A stretch of DNA of 64,000 bases from Chitinophaga eiseniae (GTDB taxonomy: Bacteria > Bacteroidota > Bacteroidia > Chitinophagales > Chitinophagaceae), in NCBI RefSeq assembly GCF_012641265.1, contig NZ_JABAHZ010000005.1, positions 372,001 through 436,000 of the forward strand. Reading direction: 5' to 3'. Made by a program: the position numbers and the translations under genes. Below the pieces are notes generated by a model. The model saw only the letters and a program-made list of their open reading frames with translations, made no database searches and was not told the origin of the DNA. Shown piece by piece: positions 17,501 to 25,861 of the stretch (positions are counted from its first letter, which is position 1; the number at the start of each line of letters is the position of its first letter).

Positions 17501-19215
17501 TCTGCTATATCCTGGCGTTGTTGCAGCCAGGCCCGGTCGTCTACGGCTATGTCCTGCAGGTCCGGTTGTTGCGACAATAACTCACAAATAGCGATCAAGG
17601 CATGAATGCCATTGTCATCTGCCGGAGTGGCCATCCCGATCTTTTCTGCAATGGCCGCAGCTGATTGCTGCAACGACGTTAAGGCCGTAATGGCCGTATG
17701 CAGTGCCTCCGCTAATGCCGCCTGTTCATGCGGCAATAATACCGTCAACCCACTGCCTTTAAATGCCAGGGAAGCCGGTACCCCGGTTTCCTGCAAACAG
17801 GCCTGTATACGCGCTGCCATAGCAGTAGCCCGGTTCATGGTCATGGCATCCCATTGGGCAATATCTGGTAAATCGAGCCGGGGAATAGTAATACCGGCTG
17901 TCATTTCGTTTAACCGTAACAGGTGGCCTATTACCTGGTGTACTGTCAGGCCACTTTTCTCAATGGCCCCATTCACCGACAGGCAATAGTCATTCAGTGT
18001 TTTCTTACAATCGGCCAGTAATAACACTTCCTCCTGTAGTTTTTGAATATTGGGACGCCCCAGTTCCAGCACACGCCGGAGTTCCTGGTGCAGTTCTTTC
18101 TTGTTGGCCTTGTGGCTATGTAACTCCAGGCAGGCTTCTCCCAGCTGAATATTATCCAGCCGGCGTTTTACCACTTCCAGGGCCGCCAGCTTTTCGGCAA
18201 CGAACAGCACCTTCTTCCCCCGGCCAATGGCATCGGCAATAATATTGGTAATGGTTTGAGATTTACCGGTACCCGGAGGTCCCTGTATCACCAGGTTACG
18301 CCCCTCTTGTACGGCCAGCATAGCCATGATCTGCGAGCTATCTGCATCCACTACCTGGTACAGTTCATGCGCGGAAGTATCATTGTCTATAAATGCGTCT
18401 TCTGGTATGGGTGGTCTATCATCCGAAAAGCCGCTACCAAAAAGGCTTTGAATAATAGGATGGGTAAGTATATCGTTATCCTGCTGCCATTTGGCCGTGT
18501 CCAGGTCGTTATAGATCATGAATTTGCCAAAGGAGAAAAAGCCCAGCTCTATAGCATCCGGCGCTACTTTCCATCCTGGCATTCCTGCAATAGCAGCGGT
18601 AACAGCCGCGAAGTATGCATTTACGTCAAAATCTTCCGTGTCTGGCAAATCAGGAATATCGATATTGAAATCGGCCTTCATCTTTGCCTGCAGGGAAATA
18701 TTGGCGCCTACCTCTTCCAGCGAATATTTCAACCGGAACCGTTCCCGCGCACTGGAACGGTCCAGCAACACCGGCACCATGACCAACGGCGCCTGTCTTA
18801 CTTCTTCCCGCTCGGTTTCTTCGTACCAATGCAGCATACCCAGAGAAATATACAGGATGTTGGCACCTGTTTCCTCTATGCTCATTCGGGCTGCATAATA
18901 CGTATTCAAAAGTTTGGTATGCAGATTTACCTGAGTTTCATTTGTCTGTAAACGGGTATCTGTATATGCGTCTTTCGACACCACCGGTTCGTTATATTCC
19001 ACTGCTTCCTCCTCCTGCTTCTTTTCAGGGCGGCCGAGAAAGGACATGGTTTTATTCTCCCGCACCAATATCTCATAAATGGCAGCAGATTGCTCTTCTA
19101 CAATATGTAATCCTTTACCACTCGTCTGTCGGTAATTCAACAATGGATTCCTGAGCCCCAAATCCAGCAACTCCTTACGGGATGACTCAAGCCTGGCTAA
19201 TATGGATGCGATCAT
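14581..19215 (-). CDS. DUF4011 / SF1 helicase / Vsr-like nuclease / DUF3320 protein (probable defence protein)
   Basis: 1544 residues. The N terminus fits DUF4011 (SRKELLDLGLRNPLLNYRQ). The helicase core is UvrD/Dna2-like: Walker A GPPGTGKS at 312-319, Walker B FDEASQ with Asp938-Glu939, then VVGDNKQLPPTSFF, MLRWHYRSRHESLI and a helicase motif VI region (NVLITRAKSRCEVF). Next comes a small Vsr/DUF559-like nuclease (MTES_1575 type): YIDMAIVDPEYPGRYVLGIECDGAAYH, with Glu1276 and Asp1278 in the active-site strand, followed by GWKIHRVWSTDWF. The C terminus (about 1390-1500) matches DUF3320 (SPIGKLCDWIEQVVV). I recall this architecture from antiphage screens; the role here is inference. It stands alone, convergent with ygiD, with no other defence gene nearby. 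A minus-strand TATATTTG box is at 19239-19246. Confidence 0.9.
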   Translation of the reverse strand: MIASILARLESSRKELLDLGLRNPLLNYRQTSGKGLHIVEEQSAAIYEILVRENKTMSFLGRPEKKQEEEAVEYNEPVVSKDAYTDTRLQTNETQVNLHTKLLNTYYAARMSIEETGANILYISLGMLHWYEETEREEVRQAPLVMVPVLLDRSSARERFRLKYSLEEVGANISLQAKMKADFNIDIPDLPDTEDFDVNAYFAAVTAAIAGMPGWKVAPDAIELGFFSFGKFMIYNDLDTAKWQQDNDILTHPIIQSLFGSGFSDDRPPIPEDAFIDNDTSAHELYQVVDADSSQIMAMLAVQEGRNLVIQGPPGTGKSQTITNIIADAIGRGKKVLFVAEKLAALEVVKRRLDNIQLGEACLELHSHKANKKELHQELRRVLELGRPNIQKLQEEVLLLADCKKTLNDYCLSVNGAIEKSGLTVHQVIGHLLRLNEMTAGITIPRLDLPDIAQWDAMTMNRATAMAARIQACLQETGVPASLAFKGSGLTVLLPHEQAALAEALHTAITALTSLQQSAAAIAEKIGMATPADDNGIHALIAICELLSQQPDLQDIAVDDRAWLQQRQDIADWLAAGAAATEVQEQYQEILIPEAWEQNVMEIRQDLLAHGEKWYKFLIGAYKRSNRQLAALCIGPLPKDNEEKLRYVAAIMEFRRHDAVLKEHAALGSTLFGSRWQKSHTDWNALEEATRYITDMHQRIAAGTWPAVVISYLREHKDAAAALADKALLLRLLEEQQARCTTVLQKLQMDEQHYPVAFEAQQTLLQKWSDQLPEIHHLISWNNITETAIGEKLECLVRPAVEWAGASQWLKTALQKNWYEYLVETAVKSQPALRKFERGGHEELVEQFRELDVLNLQYNRARAALQHWEQMPRMDAGGQVNILRTEFNKKARHMPIRKLMQEAGFAIQAVKPVFMMSPLSIANFLPPATLEFDLVIFDEASQVKPVEALGAILRGKQLVVVGDNKQLPPTSFFDSLTKETDDEDNVTADMQSILGLCDAQGAPQRMLRWHYRSRHESLITLSNHEFYENKLVIFPSPGSKEQKGLVFHHLANTAYDRGKTRTNPKEAEIVADAVMEHARKHPALSLGVVAFSTSQRQAISDALELRRRQSPELESFFSGHADEPFFVKNLENVQGDERDVIFISIGYGRTEEGYVAMSFGPLNNEGGERRLNVLITRAKSRCEVFTNITADDIDLNKSKSYGIQSLKNFLYFAQHGRLYMTAETGLPADSPFEENVATKLEALGYVVRKQVGSKGFYIDMAIVDPEYPGRYVLGIECDGAAYHSARSARDRDRLRQQVLEAMGWKIHRVWSTDWFRDPERELKRLVAAIEKAKAAYAMSDPNTIEVVNDTPPTITREAVEIVEEEVPAYETAVLPEEIKEQEFHLSPIGKLCDWIEQVVVVESPVHFDEVARRMIEAAGITRVGPRIREILRHAVRHSDASKRIKIKGQFLWNTALPAPVVRNRSQLPASARKINYIAVEEIGMALEKVVKDAVAIQREDAVPCIAKMFGYSRVTEEMREEILKAIDIQVEGRRVQQEGELLKA

Positions 19216-19394
19216 AATAACAATAATGATAAACGCTACAAATATAATTTTAATAAACGGTGAAGCAGGGAATGAAGTATATAAAACAAGGAAATTCCCT
19301 TTTTTCCGGGAAATCGCAGCCGGCCCATCCCCGATATATAATTATATTTACCTCCGAAACCAAACCCCGTCCTGCGGTTCAGGACATTACCTAT

Positions 19395-19811
19395 ATGAAT
19401 ACAAGATCAATCATTTCGCTTTCCTCTTTTGTACTGCTGGTCTTTGTCGGCATGGTCATCCTCGGATTATGGGGCTGTCCCCAGTACAAAGTATACTCCC
19501 AGCGCATGGAAGGAGAAGCCCTGCTGGCACATGCCCAGGCATCCAAGGAAGTAGCCGTGGCCGAAGCCCGCGCTAAAATGGAAAGTGCAGCAATGCTGGC
19601 TGCCGCCGATACCATCCGCGCACATGGCGTGGCCCGCTCCAACCAGATCATTGGCGAGTCATTGCGCAACAACGAAGCATACCTCCATTGGCTGTGGATT
19701 GATAATATCGATAAAAACCCGCAGGCGGTGATCTATGTACCTACGGAAGCTAACCTTCCTATCCTGGAAGCCGGGCGCAGACCATGGCTGAGGGATACTA
19801 CCAGCAGATAA
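19395..19811 (+). CDS. Small membrane-anchored SPFH-like protein
   Basis: 138 residues from the ATG at 19395; longer in-frame starts add a non-hydrophobic head and overlap the helicase promoter region. One N-terminal membrane segment (SSFVLLVFVGMVILGLWGC) is followed by PQYKVYSQRMEGEALLAHAQASKEVAVAEARAKMESA, an alanine/glutamate-rich helix like that after the SPFH domain of prohibitin/stomatin proteins, but the SPFH domain itself is missing. The C-terminal part (HWLWIDNIDKNPQAVIYVPTEANLPILEAGR) also resembles the end of prohibitin-like proteins. It may assemble in the membrane through the coiled coil. Single gene with its own terminator; function unknown. Confidence 0.8.
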   Translation: MNTRSIISLSSFVLLVFVGMVILGLWGCPQYKVYSQRMEGEALLAHAQASKEVAVAEARAKMESAAMLAAADTIRAHGVARSNQIIGESLRNNEAYLHWLWIDNIDKNPQAVIYVPTEANLPILEAGRRPWLRDTTSR

Positions 19812-19819
19812 TAAAAAAG

Positions 19820-19844
19820 GACCAGGTAAAACCTGGTCTTTTTT
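19820..19844 (+). terminator. Terminator after the SPFH-like gene
   Basis: Perfect stem GACCAGGT (19820-19827) with ACCTGGTC (19831-19838), AAA loop, and a six-T run; a preceding A tract may let it work on both strands. Confidence 0.9.
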
Positions 19845-19990
19845 ATTTTTTTCCAATGAGAAATAAAAAATCTACCCGCAAATCTGCCTTGAAATCCCGC
19901 GAATCTTATTCCAACCCGGACGAATACAAATAGCAACGTGCCTCCTCCCTATTTTGCTTATTTTCGGCAGACTATAACGCTCCGGATGAA

Positions 19991-21073
19991 ATGAAAAGAT
20001 CCATCTTATTATACACAATACTCATCTTGTCTATGACTGTATTTGCACAAAACAACAGCAAGGATACACGCTATAAACGTTATGCCGGGAAGTATGGCGA
20101 CAATTCGGGCATCTGCCTCTTTGAAGACGGCCAGTTCCTGATGTATGGATACGCAACGATGGTATTTGGCACTTACAGATTTGAAAAAGATTACCTGCTT
20201 TTCACACCCGACAAACCTGATATCTTTGAGGTATATGCCCATCAGCATCCCAACTACGGCGATAGCGTACGGGTCAATTTTGTGGGCTTCCAGCAAGGCA
20301 AAACCTTTTTACAATTTGATAACGATATAGCCCACCCGGTGTTTAATGAAAATGCCAATTGCTTCAACCCGCCATATGTGTATGAAACAGCCAGGAGGCC
20401 GCGCACATTTACACTGGCGGCCATTCTTCCGGAGGCCCGTTGGAACAAGGAAGATGCAGGCATTTCATGGACCTACCAGGTAAATAAAGACTTCAATGAT
20501 TTTATTTTTGTTCACAACGAACCTAAACGGCAATATGAAGATTTTAGCGGCATGGTGAGAAAAAACGAAGACGGCGAGACATTACTACTATCTAATTATG
20601 GAGGAAAAGAAGGATATCAGAAAAACGAACCGGCCGACAACAATGAATGGCAACGCGTTCTTGCTATGAAGCAGGAATACGAAGCATCAAAACAGGGAAA
20701 TGCAGACACCGGTTATGCCAACAGGCATTATCACGCTTTCCCCGAAGTAGATTTGGCGAACTATACTTTCGATCCCGCTTCCAACCAATACATCAGCAAA
20801 CAAGCGGCAGACAATGAACAATACTTCAGGAATAATCAATACAACGACGACCGTTACCTGCGCAAGTACGTAAAGATCCAGCCTGTGACAAAGCGCGATA
20901 ATGAATTTGATGCCCGCAAAGCAGCCCCAGGAAGCATATTCTATACCGTTTGTGGCGAAGGATCAGAAAAATCCTATCACTATAATGGTTATACTAAATA
21001 CGATGACCCGGCTGCGGATGTAGCACCGATTGTTACTACAGCGCCAGCTCCTGTATTACCACAAAAAAAATAA
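19991..21073 (+). CDS. Secreted hypothetical protein
   Basis: 360 residues. A clear Sec signal peptide (MKRSILLYTILILSMTVFA) predicts export to the periplasm. The N-terminal part (RYAGKYGDNSGICLFEDGQFLMYGYATMVFGTYRF) looks like a small beta domain of the kind found in Bacteroidota extracellular proteins; the rest is rich in Tyr, Asn and Asp, and I recognise no catalytic motif. The stop is 4 bp before the DinB-like gene, so the two are likely co-transcribed. I cannot assign a function. Confidence 0.85.
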   Translation: MKRSILLYTILILSMTVFAQNNSKDTRYKRYAGKYGDNSGICLFEDGQFLMYGYATMVFGTYRFEKDYLLFTPDKPDIFEVYAHQHPNYGDSVRVNFVGFQQGKTFLQFDNDIAHPVFNENANCFNPPYVYETARRPRTFTLAAILPEARWNKEDAGISWTYQVNKDFNDFIFVHNEPKRQYEDFSGMVRKNEDGETLLLSNYGGKEGYQKNEPADNNEWQRVLAMKQEYEASKQGNADTGYANRHYHAFPEVDLANYTFDPASNQYISKQAADNEQYFRNNQYNDDRYLRKYVKIQPVTKRDNEFDARKAAPGSIFYTVCGEGSEKSYHYNGYTKYDDPAADVAPIVTTAPAPVLPQKK

Positions 21074-21077
21074 TCTC

Positions 21078-21578
21078 ATGTTACACGCTCACAGAGAAAG
21101 CTTGTGGAAACAATTTGGCGGCAGCATTGATATGCTGGTCAACGCCATTTCCGCATATCCTGAAAATCTTTGGTACCAGGAGAAAAAGTTTTTCTATATC
21201 TCCTATCATGTAGCTATTTTCCTGGATTATTACCTCACCATCCCCGCAGCACCGCTCTCCGCTCCGCTTCCATTCACGCTTAGCGAAGATATCCCGGCCG
21301 ACGGTATCGACGATATTGTTCCAAATAAGATTTACAGTAAAAACGAAATATTGACCTGGCTACAGGCAAACAGAAAAAAATGCCATGACCTCATCCTTCA
21401 CACGACGGAAATCGATTTCAATCAACCATGGGTAGAAGTAGACGGTGATAAAGTGATGCCGGTATTTGAACTATTCTTATACAATATGCGTCACGTACAA
21501 CATCATGCCGCACAACTGAATATGCTGCTAAGAAAAGATACCGGCGATGCGCCCCATTGGGTAAGGGCTGCCAGGTAA
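21078..21578 (+). CDS. DinB-like superfamily protein
   Basis: 166 residues from the ATG at 21078, placed 4 bp after the preceding stop; an earlier in-frame start at 21030 overlaps the upstream gene. It has the DinB/YfiT-like four-helix layout: a first helix with FYISYHVAIFLDYYL carrying one histidine, and the C-terminal NMRHVQHHAAQLNMLLR supplying the others, together a metal site. Members include thiol transferases and many uncharacterised proteins. The context (secreted hypothetical upstream) gives no substrate clue. Confidence 0.85.
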   Translation: MLHAHRESLWKQFGGSIDMLVNAISAYPENLWYQEKKFFYISYHVAIFLDYYLTIPAAPLSAPLPFTLSEDIPADGIDDIVPNKIYSKNEILTWLQANRKKCHDLILHTTEIDFNQPWVEVDGDKVMPVFELFLYNMRHVQHHAAQLNMLLRKDTGDAPHWVRAAR

Positions 21579-21643
21579 AGAAAAGGGGGTGTTCTACAAG
21601 AATTTATTCCGTACATTACCAATAGTTTTTTCAACTATTGCAG

Positions 21644-24600
21644 ATGGCTATCAGAAATTTTTTGTGGACGATTGTTACTCTGGCTATTTTTAATAGTTCC
21701 ACGCGAGCAGATGATTTTCCGGGAGTATCCAGCCTTGGCATCGAACAAGGGCTTTCCAATAATTCCGTTACCTGTATTTTCCAGGACCACAAAGGGTTTA
21801 TGTGGTTTGGTACCTACGATGGGCTGAACAGGTATGATGGTTACGAATTTACAACTTTCAGGAAACAACCTGGCAATCAAAATTCCCTGGTTTTTAACCG
21901 TATCACTTCCATTGAAGAAGATGCGCAATATAACTTATGGGTAGGAACGATCGGCGGATTGAGCATTTATAATGCTTTCACCTCCAGGTTCTCTACCGCC
22001 AGTTATATACCTGCCAACGCCCATCAACCCACCAACATATTGGAAAGGGTTAATGCTGTTAAATCTGATAAGCAGGGGAATATATTTGTGGCCACCAATA
22101 ACACCGGATTACTGGTATATCGGAAAGGGAGCAAAGCCGCTTCCCAGGTGCCTTATGGACACCTTTCCCAATACGATGTAACGGCAATCGAATTCGACAA
22201 GGAGCAACGAGCCTGGTTGTTTATCCGTAATGAAGGATTATGTCAATATGACTATCATACCAACACCATTCAGCTGATCAATAATACCGTCCGGAATGGC
22301 AATTGCCTGAAAGCAGATAGCAACAGCAATATTTTTGTAGGCGCCAACAGCGGCGTTTTTGAGCTAAAGAAAAACACCAACGCGCTATCAACCATACTGC
22401 CCACCGCCGACAATGTTGTTCATCTCACACTTTTAAAAAACAATGACCTCTGGATCGCTACCGATGGAGGTGGTATATTTATATCACCCGCAACAGGTGG
22501 AAAAATAGTGCCTTTCCAGGAAGCGGGCGGGCAACCGGCACTATCAAGCCCCGCGGTGTATGACATCTTCCAGGATAAAGAAAACCGTATCTGGATCGGA
22601 ACACTGAGAGGTGGCATCAATATGATAGACCCGGTGAAAGCCCGCTTTAAAATTATTCGCCATGATCCACTGAATAAAAACAGCCTTGTCCATAATTTCT
22701 CTTCCAACTTTAGCGAAGATGCCGGTCATAACCTCTGGATTGCCACCGATGGCGGCGGACTGAGTTATTGGATCAGGGAGCAAAATAAGTTCATTAATTA
22801 TCAGCATGAAAAAGAAAATCCACATACTCCCTCCGGCAACCTGGTAACCAGTGTGCTCAGTGATGCCGACGGAAAAGTGTGGATGTCGTTCTGGAATAAC
22901 GGGATCAACCGGTTTAATCAGCAATCGGGCACATTCGAAAAGTTCAGCTGTATTAATACCGTTACCGGTAAAGAAGAACGAAATGTATGGAGATTGTATA
23001 TGGACAAACAGCAGCAGCTATGGGCCGCTACATTTGACCCTGGCAGCCTTTATCGCTTCAACCGGCAAAAAAATGCCTTCGAGTTATTCGACGATAAACT
23101 CATCAACCTGATGACCATCCAGGAAGACAGGGAGGGCGGCCTCTGGGCGGGAGAATATAATACGCTGATTAAAATTGATCCCATTCAAAAAAAACATACC
23201 CGGTATACTATTGGTAGCCGGGTGAGAGCCATCCATGAAGACAAAGACGGGCGCTTTTGGGTAGGCACGGAAGACAGCGGGCTATTGCTATTCGACAGGC
23301 GTAGCGGAACCTTTAAGCGGTTTACAGAAAAAGATGGCCTGTGTAGCAATGCTATCTTAAGTATACTAGAAGACGCCAGGGGCAACCTATGGCTCAGCAC
23401 CTACAACGGTATATCCAAATTTGATCCTGTTTCTTTAAAATTTACCAATTACTCGGAATCCGACAATCTTCAAAGCAATCAATTCATCTATAATGCGGCG
23501 CTGGTACTGCAATCAGGTGAAATGGTATTCGGCGGAATAAGGGGATTCAATATCTTCAGGCCGGAACAGATTAATGCCAATGAAACCGCTCCCCCTGTTT
23601 TTATTTCCGGGATAAAGATTAATAATGTTCCCATAGAAGCAGATGATGCTTACATCAGCAGGCATTCGCAGGACCAGGTGCAGGAAATAAAATTGCCATT
23701 CAATAAAGCTACCCTGTCGCTTGACTTTGTGGCACTCGAATATACCTCACCCGATAAGATCAGCTACGCCTATCGTTTGGAAGGCAGGGACGATGAATGG
23801 ATTTATACCCGGAGAAGCAGGTCTGTCAATTACACCAGCCTGCACGAAGGCAAATATATCTTTAAAGTGAAAGCCACTGATACCGATGGCGCCTGGACGG
23901 GTAAAGAGCAGCAATTGACCATCCTGGTGCTACCTCCCTGGTATAGAAGCTGGTGGGCATACCTCATGTATGCTATTGCCGGCGGAGCGCTGATCTACGC
24001 CTGGTTACGGTACCAGGCGCAAAAAACCCGGATGGCATTTGAAGTGGCCTGGGCCAAAAAAGAAACGGAAAGGGAGAAAGAAATGAACGAAAAAAAACTC
24101 AGCTTCTTCACCAACGTTTCCCACGAATTCCGGGCTCCTTTAACACTGATCATCAATCCTCTGAAGGAATTATTATATCATCCGGAAAAAGCATCCGGTA
24201 CCGGCGACCTCAGCATCGTTTATCGCAATGCCCGCAGACTCCTCAGCCTCGTGGACCAGTTACTGCTGTTCCGGAAAGCAGATACAGAAGCGGATAAGCT
24301 GAAAATAGTCCGCCTGAATTTTTCCGCCCTTTGCCGGGAAGTGTATATCTGCTTCAGCCAACAGGCCAAAATGAAAGCTATTACCTACGACTTCCACTGC
24401 GATAATCCGGATATTGAATTGTTTGTTGACCGTGAAAAAATGGAAATCCTGCTGTTTAACCTGTTCTCTAATGCCTTGAAATTTACACCCGAAGGAGGAA
24501 CGGTATCCATCCATATCGAAGAAGATGAACGGTCCCTGACGCTGAAAGTATGCGACAGCGGCTGTGGCATTGAAAGCCATGTGGGCCATAGGCTGTTTGA

Positions 24601-25693
24601 ACGATTCTACCAGGAAAAAAACAAATATACTTCCTCACAATCCGGCTTCGGAATCGGGCTATACCTGGTGAAGCAGTTTGTGGAAGCGCATAAAGGAAAG
24701 ATTTCTTATCAGAGCGAAATCAATAATGGCACGCAGTTCACCCTGGTACTGCAAAAAGGCACCGCTCATTTCGCCGGGCAATATATTCAGGAACAAATCA
24801 TCGAAGCACCACAATTCCTGCACGAGTTAGTGGAAGATACTACACCCGCCCCTCCTGTTCCCTCCAAAGCAGACCTGGAGGAAATAATTACCGACAAGAA
24901 AGCAATCCTGGTTGTCGATGACAATGCAGAAATCCGTGGATATCTTTCCCAGATATTTAAAGAGCAATTTATTGTACATGAAGCGGCTAACGGAGAAACT
25001 GCGTGGCAGCTGGCATTGCAGCACCTCCCTGATCTCGTTATCAGCGATGTGGTCATGGGCGGCATGACAGGCGTAGAACTTTGCCGGAAGATTAAAGAAG
25101 AGCCTTCGCTGGTGCATACGCCGGTTATATTATTGACAGCTTCGTTGTCTTCTGAGGTAAAATTAACAGGACTTGAATGCGGGGCCGATGACTATATCAC
25201 CAAACCTTTTGAAAAGGACTTGTTGATTGCACGGGTCAATAATATTCTCAGGAACCGGAACGTGTTACAACAATATTTTTTCGACCGGATTACACTAAAG
25301 AGAAATTATACCAAGATACCGGCTATATATAAGGAGTTTTTGGAGAAATGTATTACGGTAGTAGAAAAGAATATTGATAACGAGGAATTTTCTATAAAGA
25401 TCCTGGTAAAAGAAATGAATATGAGCCATTCCAGTCTTTATAAAAAAGTAAAAGCAACTTCTGGTCAATCTATCAGTGCCTTTATCCGGCTCATCCGGCT
25501 GAGAAAAGCAGCCGTATTACTCCTGAGCACCAATATAAATGTCAGCGAAGCAGCCTTCCAGGTGGGCATATCTGATGTCCGGTATTTCCGGCGGCAGTTT
25601 GTGAAAGTGTTCGGCATAGCTCCTTCAGAATATATCAAGAAATACAAAGGATCCTTTGATGCCAACTATAATTTGAGCGAATGGAGGAGTTAA
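21644..25693 (+). CDS. Hybrid two-component system sensor-regulator (HTCS) of the polysaccharide locus
   Basis: 1349 residues from the ATG at 21644 (a TTG two codons earlier is less likely). Order: signal peptide; periplasmic double propeller made of regulator-propeller blades (GLSNNSVTCIFQDHKGFMW, DLWIATDGGG, NLWLSTYNG); Y_Y_Y domain (YAYRLEGRDDEWIYT); TM segment near residues 775-790; histidine kinase with His827 in NVSHEFRAPL; HATPase (NLFSNALKFTPEGG, GFGIGLYLVK); receiver with Asp1135 in VISDVVMGG; AraC-type DNA-binding domain (LVKEMNMSHSSLYKKV, VSEAAFQVGISDVRYFRRQF). Such proteins sense an oligosaccharide in the periplasm and directly activate the adjacent susCD genes, which begin 168 bp downstream. 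Confidence 0.97.
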   Translation: MAIRNFLWTIVTLAIFNSSTRADDFPGVSSLGIEQGLSNNSVTCIFQDHKGFMWFGTYDGLNRYDGYEFTTFRKQPGNQNSLVFNRITSIEEDAQYNLWVGTIGGLSIYNAFTSRFSTASYIPANAHQPTNILERVNAVKSDKQGNIFVATNNTGLLVYRKGSKAASQVPYGHLSQYDVTAIEFDKEQRAWLFIRNEGLCQYDYHTNTIQLINNTVRNGNCLKADSNSNIFVGANSGVFELKKNTNALSTILPTADNVVHLTLLKNNDLWIATDGGGIFISPATGGKIVPFQEAGGQPALSSPAVYDIFQDKENRIWIGTLRGGINMIDPVKARFKIIRHDPLNKNSLVHNFSSNFSEDAGHNLWIATDGGGLSYWIREQNKFINYQHEKENPHTPSGNLVTSVLSDADGKVWMSFWNNGINRFNQQSGTFEKFSCINTVTGKEERNVWRLYMDKQQQLWAATFDPGSLYRFNRQKNAFELFDDKLINLMTIQEDREGGLWAGEYNTLIKIDPIQKKHTRYTIGSRVRAIHEDKDGRFWVGTEDSGLLLFDRRSGTFKRFTEKDGLCSNAILSILEDARGNLWLSTYNGISKFDPVSLKFTNYSESDNLQSNQFIYNAALVLQSGEMVFGGIRGFNIFRPEQINANETAPPVFISGIKINNVPIEADDAYISRHSQDQVQEIKLPFNKATLSLDFVALEYTSPDKISYAYRLEGRDDEWIYTRRSRSVNYTSLHEGKYIFKVKATDTDGAWTGKEQQLTILVLPPWYRSWWAYLMYAIAGGALIYAWLRYQAQKTRMAFEVAWAKKETEREKEMNEKKLSFFTNVSHEFRAPLTLIINPLKELLYHPEKASGTGDLSIVYRNARRLLSLVDQLLLFRKADTEADKLKIVRLNFSALCREVYICFSQQAKMKAITYDFHCDNPDIELFVDREKMEILLFNLFSNALKFTPEGGTVSIHIEEDERSLTLKVCDSGCGIESHVGHRLFERFYQEKNKYTSSQSGFGIGLYLVKQFVEAHKGKISYQSEINNGTQFTLVLQKGTAHFAGQYIQEQIIEAPQFLHELVEDTTPAPPVPSKADLEEIITDKKAILVVDDNAEIRGYLSQIFKEQFIVHEAANGETAWQLALQHLPDLVISDVVMGGMTGVELCRKIKEEPSLVHTPVILLTASLSSEVKLTGLECGADDYITKPFEKDLLIARVNNILRNRNVLQQYFFDRITLKRNYTKIPAIYKEFLEKCITVVEKNIDNEEFSIKILVKEMNMSHSSLYKKVKATSGQSISAFIRLIRLRKAAVLLLSTNINVSEAAFQVGISDVRYFRRQFVKVFGIAPSEYIKKYKGSFDANYNLSEWRS

Positions 25694-25789
25694 AAACCCG
25701 GCTGGTCTGCTTCAAAAAGGGACTTGATCTATAGAAAGGTTTTTTCAGCCATTATTTATGGTAATCAAGTACTTAGTTTACCAATTTGT

Positions 25790-25821
25790 CCCCCTTTTGT
25801 ATGAATTACACCCCCTTGTAT
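25790..25821 (+). promoter_or_regulatory. C-rich direct repeats upstream of susC (candidate HTCS binding site)
   Basis: CCCCCTTTTGTAT (25790-25802) and CCCCCTTGTAT (25811-25821) start exactly 21 bp apart, two helical turns, as expected for an AraC-type dimer. They lie 41-72 bp before the susC start and downstream of the HTCS gene. No exact -7 box was found. HTCS proteins use direct repeats in front of susC, so this is a plausible site. Confidence 0.45.
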
Positions 25822-25861
25822 CGGCCAGCATCATCCTAATTTGGGAGCAAAACTGATACAA

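Noticed and set aside
14581..19215. Mobile defence island around the helicase-nuclease
   Set aside because: No integrase, transposase, tRNA junction or direct repeats flank it; neighbours are ordinary genes.
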